A stretch of DNA of 64,000 bases from Nageia nagi (taxonomy: Eukaryota > Pinophyta). Below are positions 10,342 to 20,552 of this stretch, piece by piece (positions within the stretch are counted from its first letter, which is position 1; each line of letters opens with the position of its first letter). The position numbers and the translations under genes are program-made. The notes under the pieces were generated by a model. It was not told where the DNA came from and did not search any database. It saw only the letters and a program-made list of their open reading frames with translations. Where the stretch lies: contig JBITNC010000001.1 in assembly GCA_050084985.1 (NCBI GenBank), forward strand, positions 150,474,001 to 150,538,000. Direction: 5' to 3'.

Positions 10342-11557
10342 CTACCAAATGATACCTTCGGAGGGTCTGGAGCTCCCATCGATGCTAGCCTCACAAGCAT
10401 CTTCAAGAAAAATCATATTGAAATGTTGTTCTTCTCCTATATCTTTGACCTTTACTGGACACACATAGAATCCATCTTCTATGAGCTTCTGTATTCTATC
10501 CCTAAGGTTTCCACACCCATTAGTAGCATGGCCCTTAGTCTGATGATACTCACAATACCTATCTTCTTTATACCAAGCGGGTTTTTCTACTGTAGGATCT
10601 TCTTCATGCTTAGGTAAGGGTTGTAATAACCCTTTTGCCACAAGGTCTTTTAGGATATGTCTTGGAGGTATGGGAAATCTCACAAATTTCTTCTCCTTCA
10701 TCTCACTTGTCTTCAGCCACATGGATAGTTTTTTCCTTCTTTGGTGATTGCAATCTCTTATCCTTTGCTTTTGTCTTATCACTACTGCCATACTTCACAA
10801 GCCCTAGCTTCACAAGGACTTTTTCTTTCTCTAACAATTTATACGTCATATCCGAAAATGTAAGATGTGTATAATCGATAACATGTGATTGCAAGGGTAA
10901 TATAACAACTTCTTTCAAAATATTATTTACCTCCTTTTTCGTTAATCTGATCTTCACTTGTTGCCATGTCTTCTTAAACCTTACAACAAATTTGTCTAGT
11001 TACTCATCACTTCCTTGCTTGATAGCGCATAAATTTGATAACATAACCTCCTTCTTGATGTTATGCTTATATTGCTCTAGGAAAAAATTATTGAATTCCT
11101 CAAATGATGTGATGGACCCTTCAGGTAAGGCATAAAACCATTCTCAAGCCTCTCCCTCCAAGCTCTGGGGAAAGAATTTAGCTTGCAATCTTTGGTCTGT
11201 ACCAATTTTGAGTTCGCACTCATCCTTGAATCCTTGTATATGTCTTCTCGGATCTCCTTCACCATTGAACTTACTGAATTTTGGCTCTTTGTAGTCAGAT
11301 GGTGGCATGTGCCTACGAATCTCATCACATAAGGGACTACCAAATTCGAAAGAATCATTAGGCGAAGCTGATCCCCTTGCCAATCTGCCTATCTACCTTT
11401 GCATACCTTCCATAGTAGCCTGAAAATTACTATTGTCACCCTCAGCACTATTTTGCATTCCTCTAGATCCTTTTGGATCATCATGTCTGATTTCCCCTAG
11501 TAATTCATCCGAATCTCTTTTTGAAAGACTACGCAAGAATAACTTGAGCTGATCCAT
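10342..11557 (-). pseudogene. Gypsy gag polyprotein of the TR-GAG-like element
   Basis: Starting at the ATG complementary to 11555-11557 (MDQLKLFLRSLSKRD) the frame continues to about 10342, roughly 405 codons. A gag core is legible at YKEPKFSKFNGEGDPRRHI, then LEGEA-stop-EWFYALPEGS and FEEFNNFFLEQYKHN. Near the end is CEYHQTKGHATNGC, the C-x2-H-x4-H-x4-C variant typical of non-chromodomain plant Gypsy gag. In-frame stops lie after GMQR (TAG), GEA (TGA, from Trp), GSDE (TAA) and AEDK (TGA), and a frameshift near 10715 shifts the C-terminal part. Gag coats the genomic RNA; on its own it could form particles, but pol would have to come from elsewhere. The copy is dead as it stands. Confidence 0.82.
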
Positions 11558-11627
11558 GACTAAAACACTCATAAAATAGATATTAGTCTTAACTAAAACC
11601 TTTAGGGTTTTAGTACAATGATGTGCA

Positions 11628-11648
11628 CTTCACATCGGGTTCACCAAA
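11628..11648 (-). other. Primer-binding-site candidate
   Basis: Two bases inside the 5' LTR the minus strand reads TGGTGAACCCGATGTGAAG. The TGG start fits pairing with a tRNA CCA end, but I cannot name the tRNA with confidence. Confidence 0.5.
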
Positions 11649-12501
11649 TGTTTACAAATAAAATTGAGCGTGCAAATAAGTAAATAGGCAAATATCTACA
11701 AACTCAATATTATCTGTATTTAAGCTACGGATAGCAATTTATTCTAAATAGCAATAAACAAAATAACCAATTCAGAAATGTAATTGTACCAACCAAGACT
11801 GTAATTTGTGCACTTACCTCATAGAATGTACCTGACAACGAAAGATGAAGATATTAGCAATGTACTGATAATGAGCTGCCTTTCCAACAATGTTGTGACT
11901 TGTGAAAATGCAAAAAGAGGACTGCAGGCGGTCCATTTCAGTGATATAAGAGCATCGGTGGTGTTCTTTGGTTCATAAAGGAGCACCAGTGGCCTTAGTT
12001 TGATGATTCTTAACTTCTCGATCAAGTCCAGAACTTCAATACGGATGTCTTAGATAGCAGTGTGATATCAAAATAGATCATGGATGTCAGGATAGCTCGC
12101 AAAAGGAAGCACACAAACCATAGCCTTGTAGGCGGTACCAAGAGATACCTTAAGGGGTTGCCACTTACAAGACCATACGCGGGATCATGTGTATCCTTGT
12201 TATGTGGACTTACTATTAGATCCCTTATTTATATAGATAATAGATAATACAACCCATGGGTCGGCATGCATCTACATAAATAAGGCTAATTCACAATATT
12301 CAAGATAAACACACCAATAACAAGATAATTCATGCAATATTCAAGATAATCCATGCAATATTTGAGATAATCATTACAAAATTCATATTCAATACAAACA
12401 TTGATATTATCACTTTAATACATTCAAGACATACATTTAGGCCAAGCATATTTCATTAATTTATTGATTTTAAAACATAAATTCATTTTTATGTGTTAAC
12501 A
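11649..12501 (-). repeat. 5' LTR (853 bp) of the Gypsy-type element
   Basis: Partner of 4937-5820 with the same termini. It lacks one 31-bp unit and differs at about 29 sites, almost all transitions. About half of the differences fall in the 150 bp surrounding the hairpin motifs. Confidence 0.92.
12225..12233 (-). promoter_or_regulatory. TATA-like box in the 5' LTR
   Basis: TATAAATAA on the minus strand inside the 5' LTR, preceding an R/U5-like region of about 570 bp. It is the likely core promoter of the element's genomic RNA. Confidence 0.45.
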
Positions 12502-12506
12502 ATTGC
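12502..12506. repeat. Target-site duplication, right copy (ATTGC)
   Basis: Exact copy of 4932-4936. Confidence 0.9.
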
Positions 12507-12529
12507 ATTAACATTGATTAAGAGATCGT

Positions 12530-12800
12530 ATATCTTAATTGAAGATCATGCAACCTAGCGATTACATTATTTAGTTCTTTGTTTGTATCATGTGGCCTGG
12601 AGATTGCATTGTGCATCTATTTGGTTACATTATGCAACTTGATGATTACATTATGTAGTCATTTGATTATGTCATATGACTTGGTGAATAATGTAATCAT
12701 TTGACTAGATCATGCAACTTGGATACACAATACCTTCACCAATTAGCATGATGTAGCCTTATGGTGACAAATATGCAACGAACATTATTTAAATTCATTC
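12530..12800 (-). repeat. 21-bp (heptad) imperfect tandem repeat, probably a decayed coiled-coil exon
   Basis: Units of about 21 bp related to TAATGTAATCATCAAGTTGCA follow one another. On the minus strand every unit gives a 7-residue block of the form C-N-x-x-V-A-x (CNHQVA, CNQIDAQ, CNLQAT, CNR-x-VA), with stops where Q or R codons are expected. A pyrimidine tract and CAG precede it near 12807, as for a 3' splice site. The same heptads recur on the minus strand at about 40768-40850. The protein family is unknown to me. Confidence 0.45.
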
Positions 12801-15266
12801 TGCAAAAAACAAACTTCATAAAAATTTGCATTTATCTTAGCCAAAAAATATAACATTTAGAAAATATTAATCATGTAAGGTAAAAAAAATTTCTTCCATA
12901 TTACTCAAAAAACTTTACAACCATACTACCAAAAATACTCATAATTCATATGATACAAAAATAATTTAAAATCATTTAACATAACATACATTTAAATAAA
13001 AATAATATATTTATATAACTTAAAAACATCACAATCATATCAAGCAAAATGAAAAAAATACTCATGATTTGGATATAAAAATTTTCAATATTTCAACGAT
13101 AAATTAATAAATAAAGTGATCATATATATCTAACTCATAAACAAATCTAGAGCACTTTTTAAATATCATAGATACCAACAACAATTGTACTCGATGATTC
13201 AACTGCTTATGTTGAATTAGCACATAATACCCTTGAAGCAACTAAATATTTAGTTACGAGTTTATATTTGATAGTGTAACCCATTCATTTTTAATAGTAT
13301 CACCAAGGGAGAGCAAGGTGGGATCTTCTTTGACCTTCCTTTTCAATAAAATATTAGGATCCATATCATTCACCTTGATTATTGCCTTTAAAGTGTTATT
13401 TTTTGTGCAATATAACTAACATCTTCTTTAGATAAATGATGTTAGTAACACTTTGGCGTTCTTTTTTCTTATGAAGATTGAGAACCTTAACTTCATTCTT
13501 TAGTATTTCATATTTTCCCTACAATACAAAGTAACAAATGATTAACCCTTTTAGTATACAATCTAAATAGCTATTTGGAAAAAAAAATGATAGTGTCTAC
13601 TTACCACAACTTTCTCTTTTTTTGCATTTGCAATATCCACAAGGCTTTTATCTTTTGTCCATTTCTTAAAATAGACCTAGGCCTCACCATTCATATTTTC
13701 CAACCTATCTATAATTAAATCAAAAATTGAGTCACTAAAATCATTATTTACAAAAATCAAACTAGATTGTGTTTGATTTATTAATGATTCAATCTTTGCA
13801 AATTATTTCACTACTTTAGAACACAAAGTCAATTTATTAGAATGATTATGAAATCTAGAGTTAATTTCCCTCACTACTACCTTCTCTCTAAATTTATAAG
13901 TTTTGAGTTTCTCAATATCTTTCAAGATAAATTCATTCGAATAAGATAAACAATTATCTCACACAAGACCATTTAGAGGAAAGTCCTAATTATCTTGTAA
14001 ACCTATTTCATTAGAGATATTATTTGGAGGTGAATCTTATGTTGTAGGGTTTTTTGATTGTGGATTTGATTGACTTTGAATCATATCATGTGCATCAAGT
14101 AATTTATCTACATGGCTATTTATACCTAGATATTACTCTTCCAGGTCTATCTATTGTAGTGTACTTATGCCACATACACTAGGTACATCTTTTAGTGTAC
14201 TAAGATTAGGCAAATAAAAATTTGGGATATTACTTGAATTGATCTTAAAGATTGAATTTGAGCTATAGTCAATATATACTTCCCTATCCTTTTAACTTTA
14301 CTTAGTGATGGAGGTGGAGGCATTAGTTTCTTTTGGGAGGAACTAGATGTTAAATGATCTGTAAAAAAACCAAGATTCAATTAATACATTACAAAATCTA
14401 ATTTTAACAATGATAAATAATTAAAAAATAACATCCAATATTATTATTATGTTGGGGGTCGAATAAGTTGTGCTCCAACAAAAGGATTCATTGATGTTAT
14501 TTCAACATCAACCTATTTCTAAGAGGATTACTTTATCGATTCCAAGAAGCTCCAACACTTGGCAAAATATTATGAATATTAATAAGTATGAAAAATAATT
14601 AAAAATGAATATTCAAAAAAGGTTATAGGTTTAAAAATTTGTACATGCTTAATTTTCAATTATTATATGGGGTCCCATAAAACTCATCATCTTATTTATT
14701 CTTATATACAATGGCATAGTTGAATCCTCCGTATTTTTATCAAAATGAGCACCACCTTTGGGTGGACGATGCCCTTTGATTGTTGCTTCTCTCAATTTTT
14801 ATTACATTTTCACTCTTCTTTGTAAAAAAAATCATATTAAATATTTTAGAAATAATCAAATATTTATTAATTTTACAAATTATAAAAATAAATAATTATC
14901 ATAAACTTGTATCTTTATATTTGTGAGAGAAATTTGATACATTTTTGGGCTAAGTACAATAGGAGAAGTTGAACCTTTCAAATTATAAAATGATTTATAA
15001 TATAATGCCAAATAATAGTTGGTCAAGTAGATTTCACTTTTATCTTTTATAATTATCTCATTCAAATCGTATTCAATATAGTTAGAAATAAAGGTGGACC
15101 AATCAAACTTTTGTCCATTGAGTGTATGAAGCATATGACAAATAGACCAAATAGATGCATCGATAGGTATTCCCTGCAAAAATATATGCATATGAAATAA
15201 TTCTATGAAAACTCTCAAAAATCCATGCATAACATTTTTGACTACCAATCCCCTTGATGAATGCAT
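12800..15266 (-). pseudogene. Uncharacterised multi-exon gene-like region
   Basis: Several exon-like blocks on the minus strand are open and bounded by plausible splice sites. The block 15266-14880 begins after a TTGTTTCTTTTATAG acceptor and contains LQGIPIDASIWSICHMLHTL and GQKFDWSTFISNYIEYDLNE. The block near 14815-14660 contains KGHRPPKGGAHFDKN and MSFMGPHIIIEN. The block 13900-13605 contains KVVVREINSRFHNHSN, DFSDSIFDLIIDRLENMN and WTKDKSLVDIANAKKEK. An intron follows, then a KYEILKNEVKVLNL exon, then the heptad repeats near 12800-12530. A few stops break the frames. I do not recognise the protein. It could be a host gene relic or a gene carried by an older transposon, since a related repeat occurs again near 40.8 kb. 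Confidence 0.35.
13519..13604 (-). other. Putative intron (86 bp) in the uncharacterised minus-strand gene
   Basis: On the minus strand GAGAAAGTTGTG/GTAAGTAG opens and TTTGTATTGTAG/GGAAAATA closes a GT-AG interval with a T-rich 3' end. Both flanks are open in compatible frames (…AKKEKVV and GKYEILKNEVKVLNLHKK). Confidence 0.4.
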
Positions 15267-15388
15267 CTCTATAAAAGAAACAAGTAAGAATATATATGTT
15301 TATAATTCAAAATAAAATAAAAGTAATACTAGTAAAAAAACTAGTCATACTTGTAAGATACCAATGATTTTTTTTTTATTTTTACTAT

Positions 15389-15393
15389 TTCTC
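15389..15393. repeat. Target-site duplication, left copy (TTCTC)
   Basis: TTCTC precedes the left chromovirus LTR and is repeated exactly at 35402-35406 after the right LTR, some 20 kb away. Confidence 0.85.
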
Positions 15394-15792
15394 TATTAGG
15401 ATCAAATATCCTAACATTTAATTAGGTTTAATTATTAAGTTGGTCCAACTTGTTATGTGAACCATCATATTTTGTAAGGTGAATCACCATTTTGAATTAA
15501 ACTACCAATTAAGGTTAGGGTAGGAAGTCTACACATGTGTATGAGGGAAAAAGAGAGGCATCTTGAAAAATCAATTATCTTTTGAGTTGTAAAGAGTAAG
15601 CCCCCTCGAAGTAGCCTATGATTCATATTGCTATTAGTAAAGTTATTTTATTCTGTTATCTGAATGTAAATTTGAGCACATTGTTCCCATTGTTTTACTT
15701 GTTGCATTTCAAATATGTGGTTATTTCATATTACAGTATTTCCCTTGGTATTTGGGATAAAACCCCTTTTTAGTTTTGCTAGGCTCTTAACA
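15394..15792 (+). repeat. 5' LTR of the chromovirus
   Basis: It begins TATTAGGATC (TG decayed to TA) and ends GGCTCTTAACA, matching the right LTR, including the TTTTGAGTTGTAA…AGTAAGCCCCCTC block. Confidence 0.85.
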
Positions 15793-15806
15793 ATTCATAT
15801 CAAAGC
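15793..15806 (+). other. Degraded primer-binding site
   Basis: ATTCATATCAAAGC directly after the LTR resembles a mutated TGGTATCAAAGC methionine-type site. Confidence 0.5.
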
Positions 15807-16282
15807 ATTGATTTTGGAAACCTATGGGCATTTCTGTGTGGTCGCACCAAGTGAGAAATCTAAATTTTGTCCATTTTGCAATTGAAACTCTACCTAAAAT
15901 TATATAAATTATAAGGTTGCATTGAGGTGAAACCTTAGAAATTGTTATTTTGTTAGCCAAAAATTTATCAATTTTTTTGCAAAATTTCATGAAACCCTTA
16001 AAATTTTCACCCAAAATAGCAATTCCAAAACAGGTGAAAACTTTTGGAGCGAATATGTCCCAAATCATGAGGAATTACAAAATTCAGAGAGTGCTCGTTC
16101 TTTACCAAAGGTAACTATTTTTTTAGAAACAAGGAGCATAAAATTTCATAAATCATCATTTTGTGACCTCTCTCATTGTGATTATTTTTTTGTGCTAATC
16201 ATTTTGATATTTAGCACTCATACACTTTTTTAATTCCAAAACTAATAGTTTATTTCAAAAATAAAAATTTCTAGAAATAACA
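15807..16282. other. Leader of the chromovirus
   Basis: Untranslated sequence between the primer site and the first gag ATG. No feature beyond short A/T runs is seen. Confidence 0.5.
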
Positions 16283-17105
16283 ATGATCGATGGAAGGTTA
16301 TCTCATGGCCTTGACAAATTATTAACTAAAATGGAGGAAATTATTTATTTCTTACAAAAATAGGACATTGATAAAAATTTTATCACTATAAAGGTAACAA
16401 TAGTTGACCTCAATGTCTAATATGATACGTTGAGCACCAACATGGCTATAGTAAATTGAAATTAGGCAACATCTAAGGCACAAATTTAGGTTCAAGATCA
16501 CAACAATTAGGGAATTTCCAACAATTGGGGGTGCTCAATAAGTTTATTCTTCCTCAAACTACCAAGTTGGACTTTCCAAGATTTAATGGCGATGATCTAA
16601 CTAGTGGAATTTATAAGGCAAAAAAATACTTCTCACTGAATCAAATTATCAAGGCAAAGAAGGTCAATATTACATCCTTTCACCTAGAACAGGAGGCATT
16701 TCAATGGTACTAGCAATTTGAGAAGGAAAATGGAACTCTCTCATGGGGAAATTTCAAAAAAAATCCACATTTCCTATTTGGTCCTAGTGATTATGAAGAT
16801 TTCAAAGGAGGTCTTAGGAATTTGCAAAAAACTTCATTTATAAAGGAGTATTAGATACATTTTGAAAAACTTATGAATCACATTGAAGGGTTAAATGAGT
16901 TAATTTGTAGAAGTTACTTCATCAGTGGATTAAAATTTGATATTCAAATGGAAATGAACATGTTCAATCCAAAAATAATGATGTATACGGTTGCACTAGC
17001 CATCAGGGAAAATAGGCATTTGTTAAACCACAAGTTCCTTTGTTTGCTCCCAGACCTAACCATTCCCTAATAATCAAGTGACTTACTCATGAGGAAATGA
17101 AGGAT
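16283..17105 (+). pseudogene. Chromovirus gag relic
   Basis: From the ATG at 16283 the frame begins MIDGRLSHGLDKLL and shows a predicted helix, then KLDFPRFNGDDL, VNITSFHLEQEAFQWY, a Trp-to-stop change, SWGNFKKNPHFLFGPSDY, FIKEY and YFISGLKFDIQMEMN. This is the classical order of a chromovirus gag (the K-L-D-F-P-x-F-x-G start and a W-x-x-F core). The last legible part, LTHEEMKDCR near 17075-17105, is the stretch that normally precedes the CCHC knuckle. It stops abruptly there, which marks the insertion point of the following foreign DNA. At least three stops and one frameshift (near 17030) are present. Confidence 0.75.
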
Positions 17106-17107
17106 TG

Positions 17108-18183
17108 CAGGTTATTGCATACTTGCATTTTGAATAGTTGATATCATGTGTTATTTATGTCTTTTTTTATCTTGATATTATGCAAAAGAAGTTTTGATAC
17201 TGTTGTGGTTTCATGTGATGCAGGAAATTGTAATACTACAAGTGAACCACTTTGCTATTTGTAAAAATATGATTGGACACTAGCAACCCACAAAGAAAGT
17301 TGTTTCACTTAGGTTGCATGAGCTTCTTGTGTGCTTATTCCTTTATGCTACATATTTGTTTATTTTTTTGTATTGAAGTTGTTATTAGACATGTTTTAGC
17401 TTTTTAGGATCATTGTTGGGTTGAGAACAATGATATATTAGCCTAGTACTCAACTTCATATCTACAAATTTAAATAGAAATTTAAATAAGTATACATGGA
17501 AGTAAATGCATTTTATTTACTAGGGAATTTCAAAATGCAAGAAAGAAAGTAAGAAAAATGCTAAATTTTTATTAGCTTGCATTTAATTAAAAGCTTTGCA
17601 AAATATAAGTAAAAGCATTGAAGGTAATTAGCAAATGATTTCATTATTATGAATTTAATTAAATGAGTTATTTCAAAAATAATGTGCAAAGGGAAAAAAG
17701 GTAAAGAAAATAAAAATACATTTTATTTTATCATTCTTGCATTTTTGGGGTTTTACTCTTGGGGAGAAACTTCCATGAAGTTTGGGAAAAAAAACTTCCT
17801 CAAGGAGGTTGAGGCAACCATTCATGGTCTCCTATACTCCTATTTATCATGATTTTTATCATTCAATTGGTTACTTGATCTTTGGAAAGAAAAGAGGAAA
17901 GCTGGAGCAAGGAATCATATTGCATTTGGGTGTTTTCTATGCAAATTCGAATTAGACTCCATTTCAATTCTTATTGCATGAGCATGGTTTGTTGTTTTTC
18001 ATTCTTATTTTTTGCATATGGTATTTGGAAATAGATTGGAAAAATTGTTGTAATCTTTCTTCAATTCTGTAAATTTTGAATTAGAAAGAAAAGAGAAATG
18101 ATTTTGAGTTTATTTTTTATGGAATAATGATTAAATTCAAAGTTTGGATGTGGGTATTTTATTTCTCTGTTCGATTCAAAACT
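17108..18183. other. Left flank of an unidentified insertion in the chromovirus gag
   Basis: No coding motif. The segment is T-rich and resembles LTR or leader DNA (a purine-rich stretch near 17700-17820, then long AT runs). Together with 25130-27640 it would form one older inserted element into which the Copia copy at 18184 jumped. I found no LTR pair or duplication to define it. Confidence 0.3.
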
Positions 18184-18650
18184 TGTTAGAATTCCTAATG
18201 CATTATTGTTTAGTATATAAATAAAATAAAGTGTCTCTCATACTTAATTCATCCAAATATTAAAAAGTATTTATAAATACTTTTTTAGTATTTAGGAATT
18301 ACATATGTGCAACTTGACCCTTCTTAACCTCATGTAAACCTTTGGTAAAAAAGATGGGTCAATGTGAGTTAAGATGGGGTTATCTCTTATAAATAGATAG
18401 CTTGGCCTTATTGTAAACTACACTTGAATAGAGCAAAGCTATGCCCATGCTTTGTTGAAAGATAGGTTGAGAGAGGTTGTAAGAATTATTCTTGAGAAGT
18501 AAAGATCTAGAGTTGAAGTGAAGTAGTCTCATCCTTGAGAGGAACCACTATACATCCTTGTGTCATCTTGTGTATGGTTGATTGAGAGTTCTTAGAAGCA
18601 GGATTGTTCATCCAAGGTGATCTTGGAGTATTGGAGTTTATTCTCTTTCA
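18184..18650 (+). repeat. 5' LTR (467 bp) of the nested Copia element
   Basis: TG…CA ended, with a TATA-like TATAAATAG at 18388-18396. It differs from the right LTR by scattered substitutions and small indels, consistent with considerable age. Confidence 0.9.
18388..18396 (+). promoter_or_regulatory. TATA-like box in the Copia LTR
   Basis: TATAAATAG in the left LTR; the right copy has TCTATAAATAGAG at the corresponding place. Likely core promoter of the element. Confidence 0.5.
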
Positions 18651-18665
18651 ATTGGTACCATAGCC
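18651..18665 (+). other. Primer-binding site
   Basis: ATTGGTACCATAGCC directly after the LTR is a near match to the initiator-Met site TGGTATCA-AGCC. Confidence 0.6.
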
Positions 18666-19267
18666 TTCCTTGGAGGATCTTCCTACTTTATTTGTGAGGT
18701 AACATCTTCATTAAGGTCTACCCCATCTCCCTCCCTATATTTGAGTTAATTTTTTGGTGGATACTAACTTTTTTTTTCACTTGTGAGATTTGTTTTTGAG
18801 AAGAAATCTACTTGAAAGCAACAATTTTTTTTATTAAGCAATTTTTTTTGTTTCTAACCTTCTTTGTTAGCTATAAATTTATTTTCTGATAAAATTGCTC
18901 ATCATAACACAATGCATTGATAATTTGGAATTCACAATAGTATAAATTTGTCAATATTTTTACCATGGAACTATTTTTTAAGTTTATAAAATAGCATAAA
19001 ATTTACAATTTTGTTGTATTTGTACAATTGCTTGCAAAATTATTATTATCTAGTTGTGCAAGTTGATTGTATTTATATATATTTTGTTGTATTTGTACAA
19101 TTTTGTATATTTTTGTAAATGTATATTTTTATGTATTTATACAATTGTATATTTTTATGTATTTGTACTATTGTACAAGAAGTTGATTTTTTTTAATAAT
19201 AAAATATACATATATCAATTTTTTTAAATAAACAAACCATTTTTTTTTAAATAATTGAAAATTAAAT

Positions 19268-19309
<42 letters not shown>

Positions 19310-20552
19310 TTAATTTTTTTTTATCTTACATTAATTATGGAGTAGGTAGTGGCAGGTCCACTTGGAAAAGGACTTTAATGTTTTTTTAAAGCCAAATTTC
19401 AATGCTCTACAATCATTTCTTTTTAAAAAAAAAAAAATTATTGATAGCTTTTTTTTTGGGGGAAATATTCTTTGATATAAACAAACTAATTTTTTTTTAA
19501 GAGTTTATATGTTTACACTTCTTAAAAGATTATCAAGAATAAGGAATTTTTCTTTTGGATAAATGAGTTCATTTTTTTCTCTCCTTATTATTAAGTAAGT
19601 TTTTTTTAAAGAGGGGAGGAGAAGATTCAATTTTTTTTCTTTTCTTAAAAAAAGGAGGGGCAGGAAAGAATCTTTTTTTATGAAATTAATGTTGCTCCTC
19701 TTTGATCTAACCTTTTTTGTGAAAATGAAAAAAAAAAAAAAATCATGATGTCGTCCAAGCATAGGAAAGCAAAGATCCCTATTTCAAAAATGGATACGAT
19801 CGAGAAGGAGAAGATCAAGTATTGGAAGAATGAAAAGAGAAGAAAATATGAAGACAAAATGCAAAAATGGACAATCCTTGCACGACAAAGAAATAAAATC
19901 ATTGCCCACATTTTTCACTTTCAAACTTGCTATACAATGGACTCTAATGCTTTTATGTCTGAGGAAATGGCTCGTCCTCTTGAACTAAATCTTCCCTAAA
20001 GCAATTTGGTGTTAATTGACCTTGCTTTTATAAGTGGCTAAGATTTGTGTTGATATTGAGCATGTTGAAAAATTTCTAGAGCTTTATTTTGTAACTAACC
20101 CAAAGCTAAGGAAAGCTACTAACCCCTTGTTATGTGAGGTGAGGTTCCTTTTTTTATGTGGTCAAAGCAATAATCAAATGCTCAAATTAAGTCAATTGAA
20201 GAATGTGCACTAATCTCAAATGCTACTATAATAGTAGATTATGATTTACGAACCTTCATCCTCTTAAGGTTAAACAAAGTGCACTAATATGGCTTACTAT
20301 CTTCTAACACTTACCTACAACTTAATAACTACAAATTACCAACCCAAACAAAGCTACTAACCTACAACTTGTCAATTCTTTTTTTTGCAAATTTATATGA
20401 GTACTTTCAATTGCAACAAAATTAAAACTTGCAATTACTATGTTAATTGCTTAAATGCTTGATGTTTGGTTAAATAATTTGTGCAATTATGTTTAGAAAA
20501 TCATATATTAATATTTCGTATGCTTTAATAAATTAACATTTCTTTTATAGAA
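18666..20552 (+). other. Long leader with a possible upstream ORF and simple repeats
   Basis: Almost 1.9 kb separates the primer site from gag. It contains imperfect repeats of GTATTTGTACAATTGTATATTT (19015-19180), a (TA)19 run at 19271-19308, several A or T tracts, and a basic open frame at 19745-19999 (MMSSKHRKAKIPISK, KWTILARQRNKIIAH). The following 160 bp also read openly in another frame (VEKFLELYFVTNPKLRKATN). I cannot assign a function; it may be an additional ORF before gag. Confidence 0.4.

Larger units (their letters stand above)
4937..12501 (-). mobile_element. Non-autonomous Gypsy-type LTR element with gag and an antisense PMD gene
   Basis: A 7565-bp unit is bounded by two related LTRs and an exact 5-bp duplication (ATTGC). 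Orientation is minus: next to the right LTR lies a primer-site candidate and then gag (11557 to 10342), and next to the left LTR lies a purine tract. No protease, reverse transcriptase, RNase H or integrase motif is visible anywhere between the LTRs, so it must have moved using another element's enzymes. This is the arrangement known as TR-GAG (terminal repeats plus gag only). The space normally filled by pol holds a gene on the opposite strand with a plant mobile domain (8147-9942) and about 1.1 kb of minisatellite. LTR-LTR comparison by eye shows roughly 29 substitutions, nearly all transitions, plus a 31-bp indel. Confidence 0.85.

Noticed and set aside
12502-15388. Reading the uncharacterised region as part of the adjacent Gypsy element
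   Set aside because: The exact ATTGC duplication puts the element boundary at 12501, so this DNA is flanking sequence.
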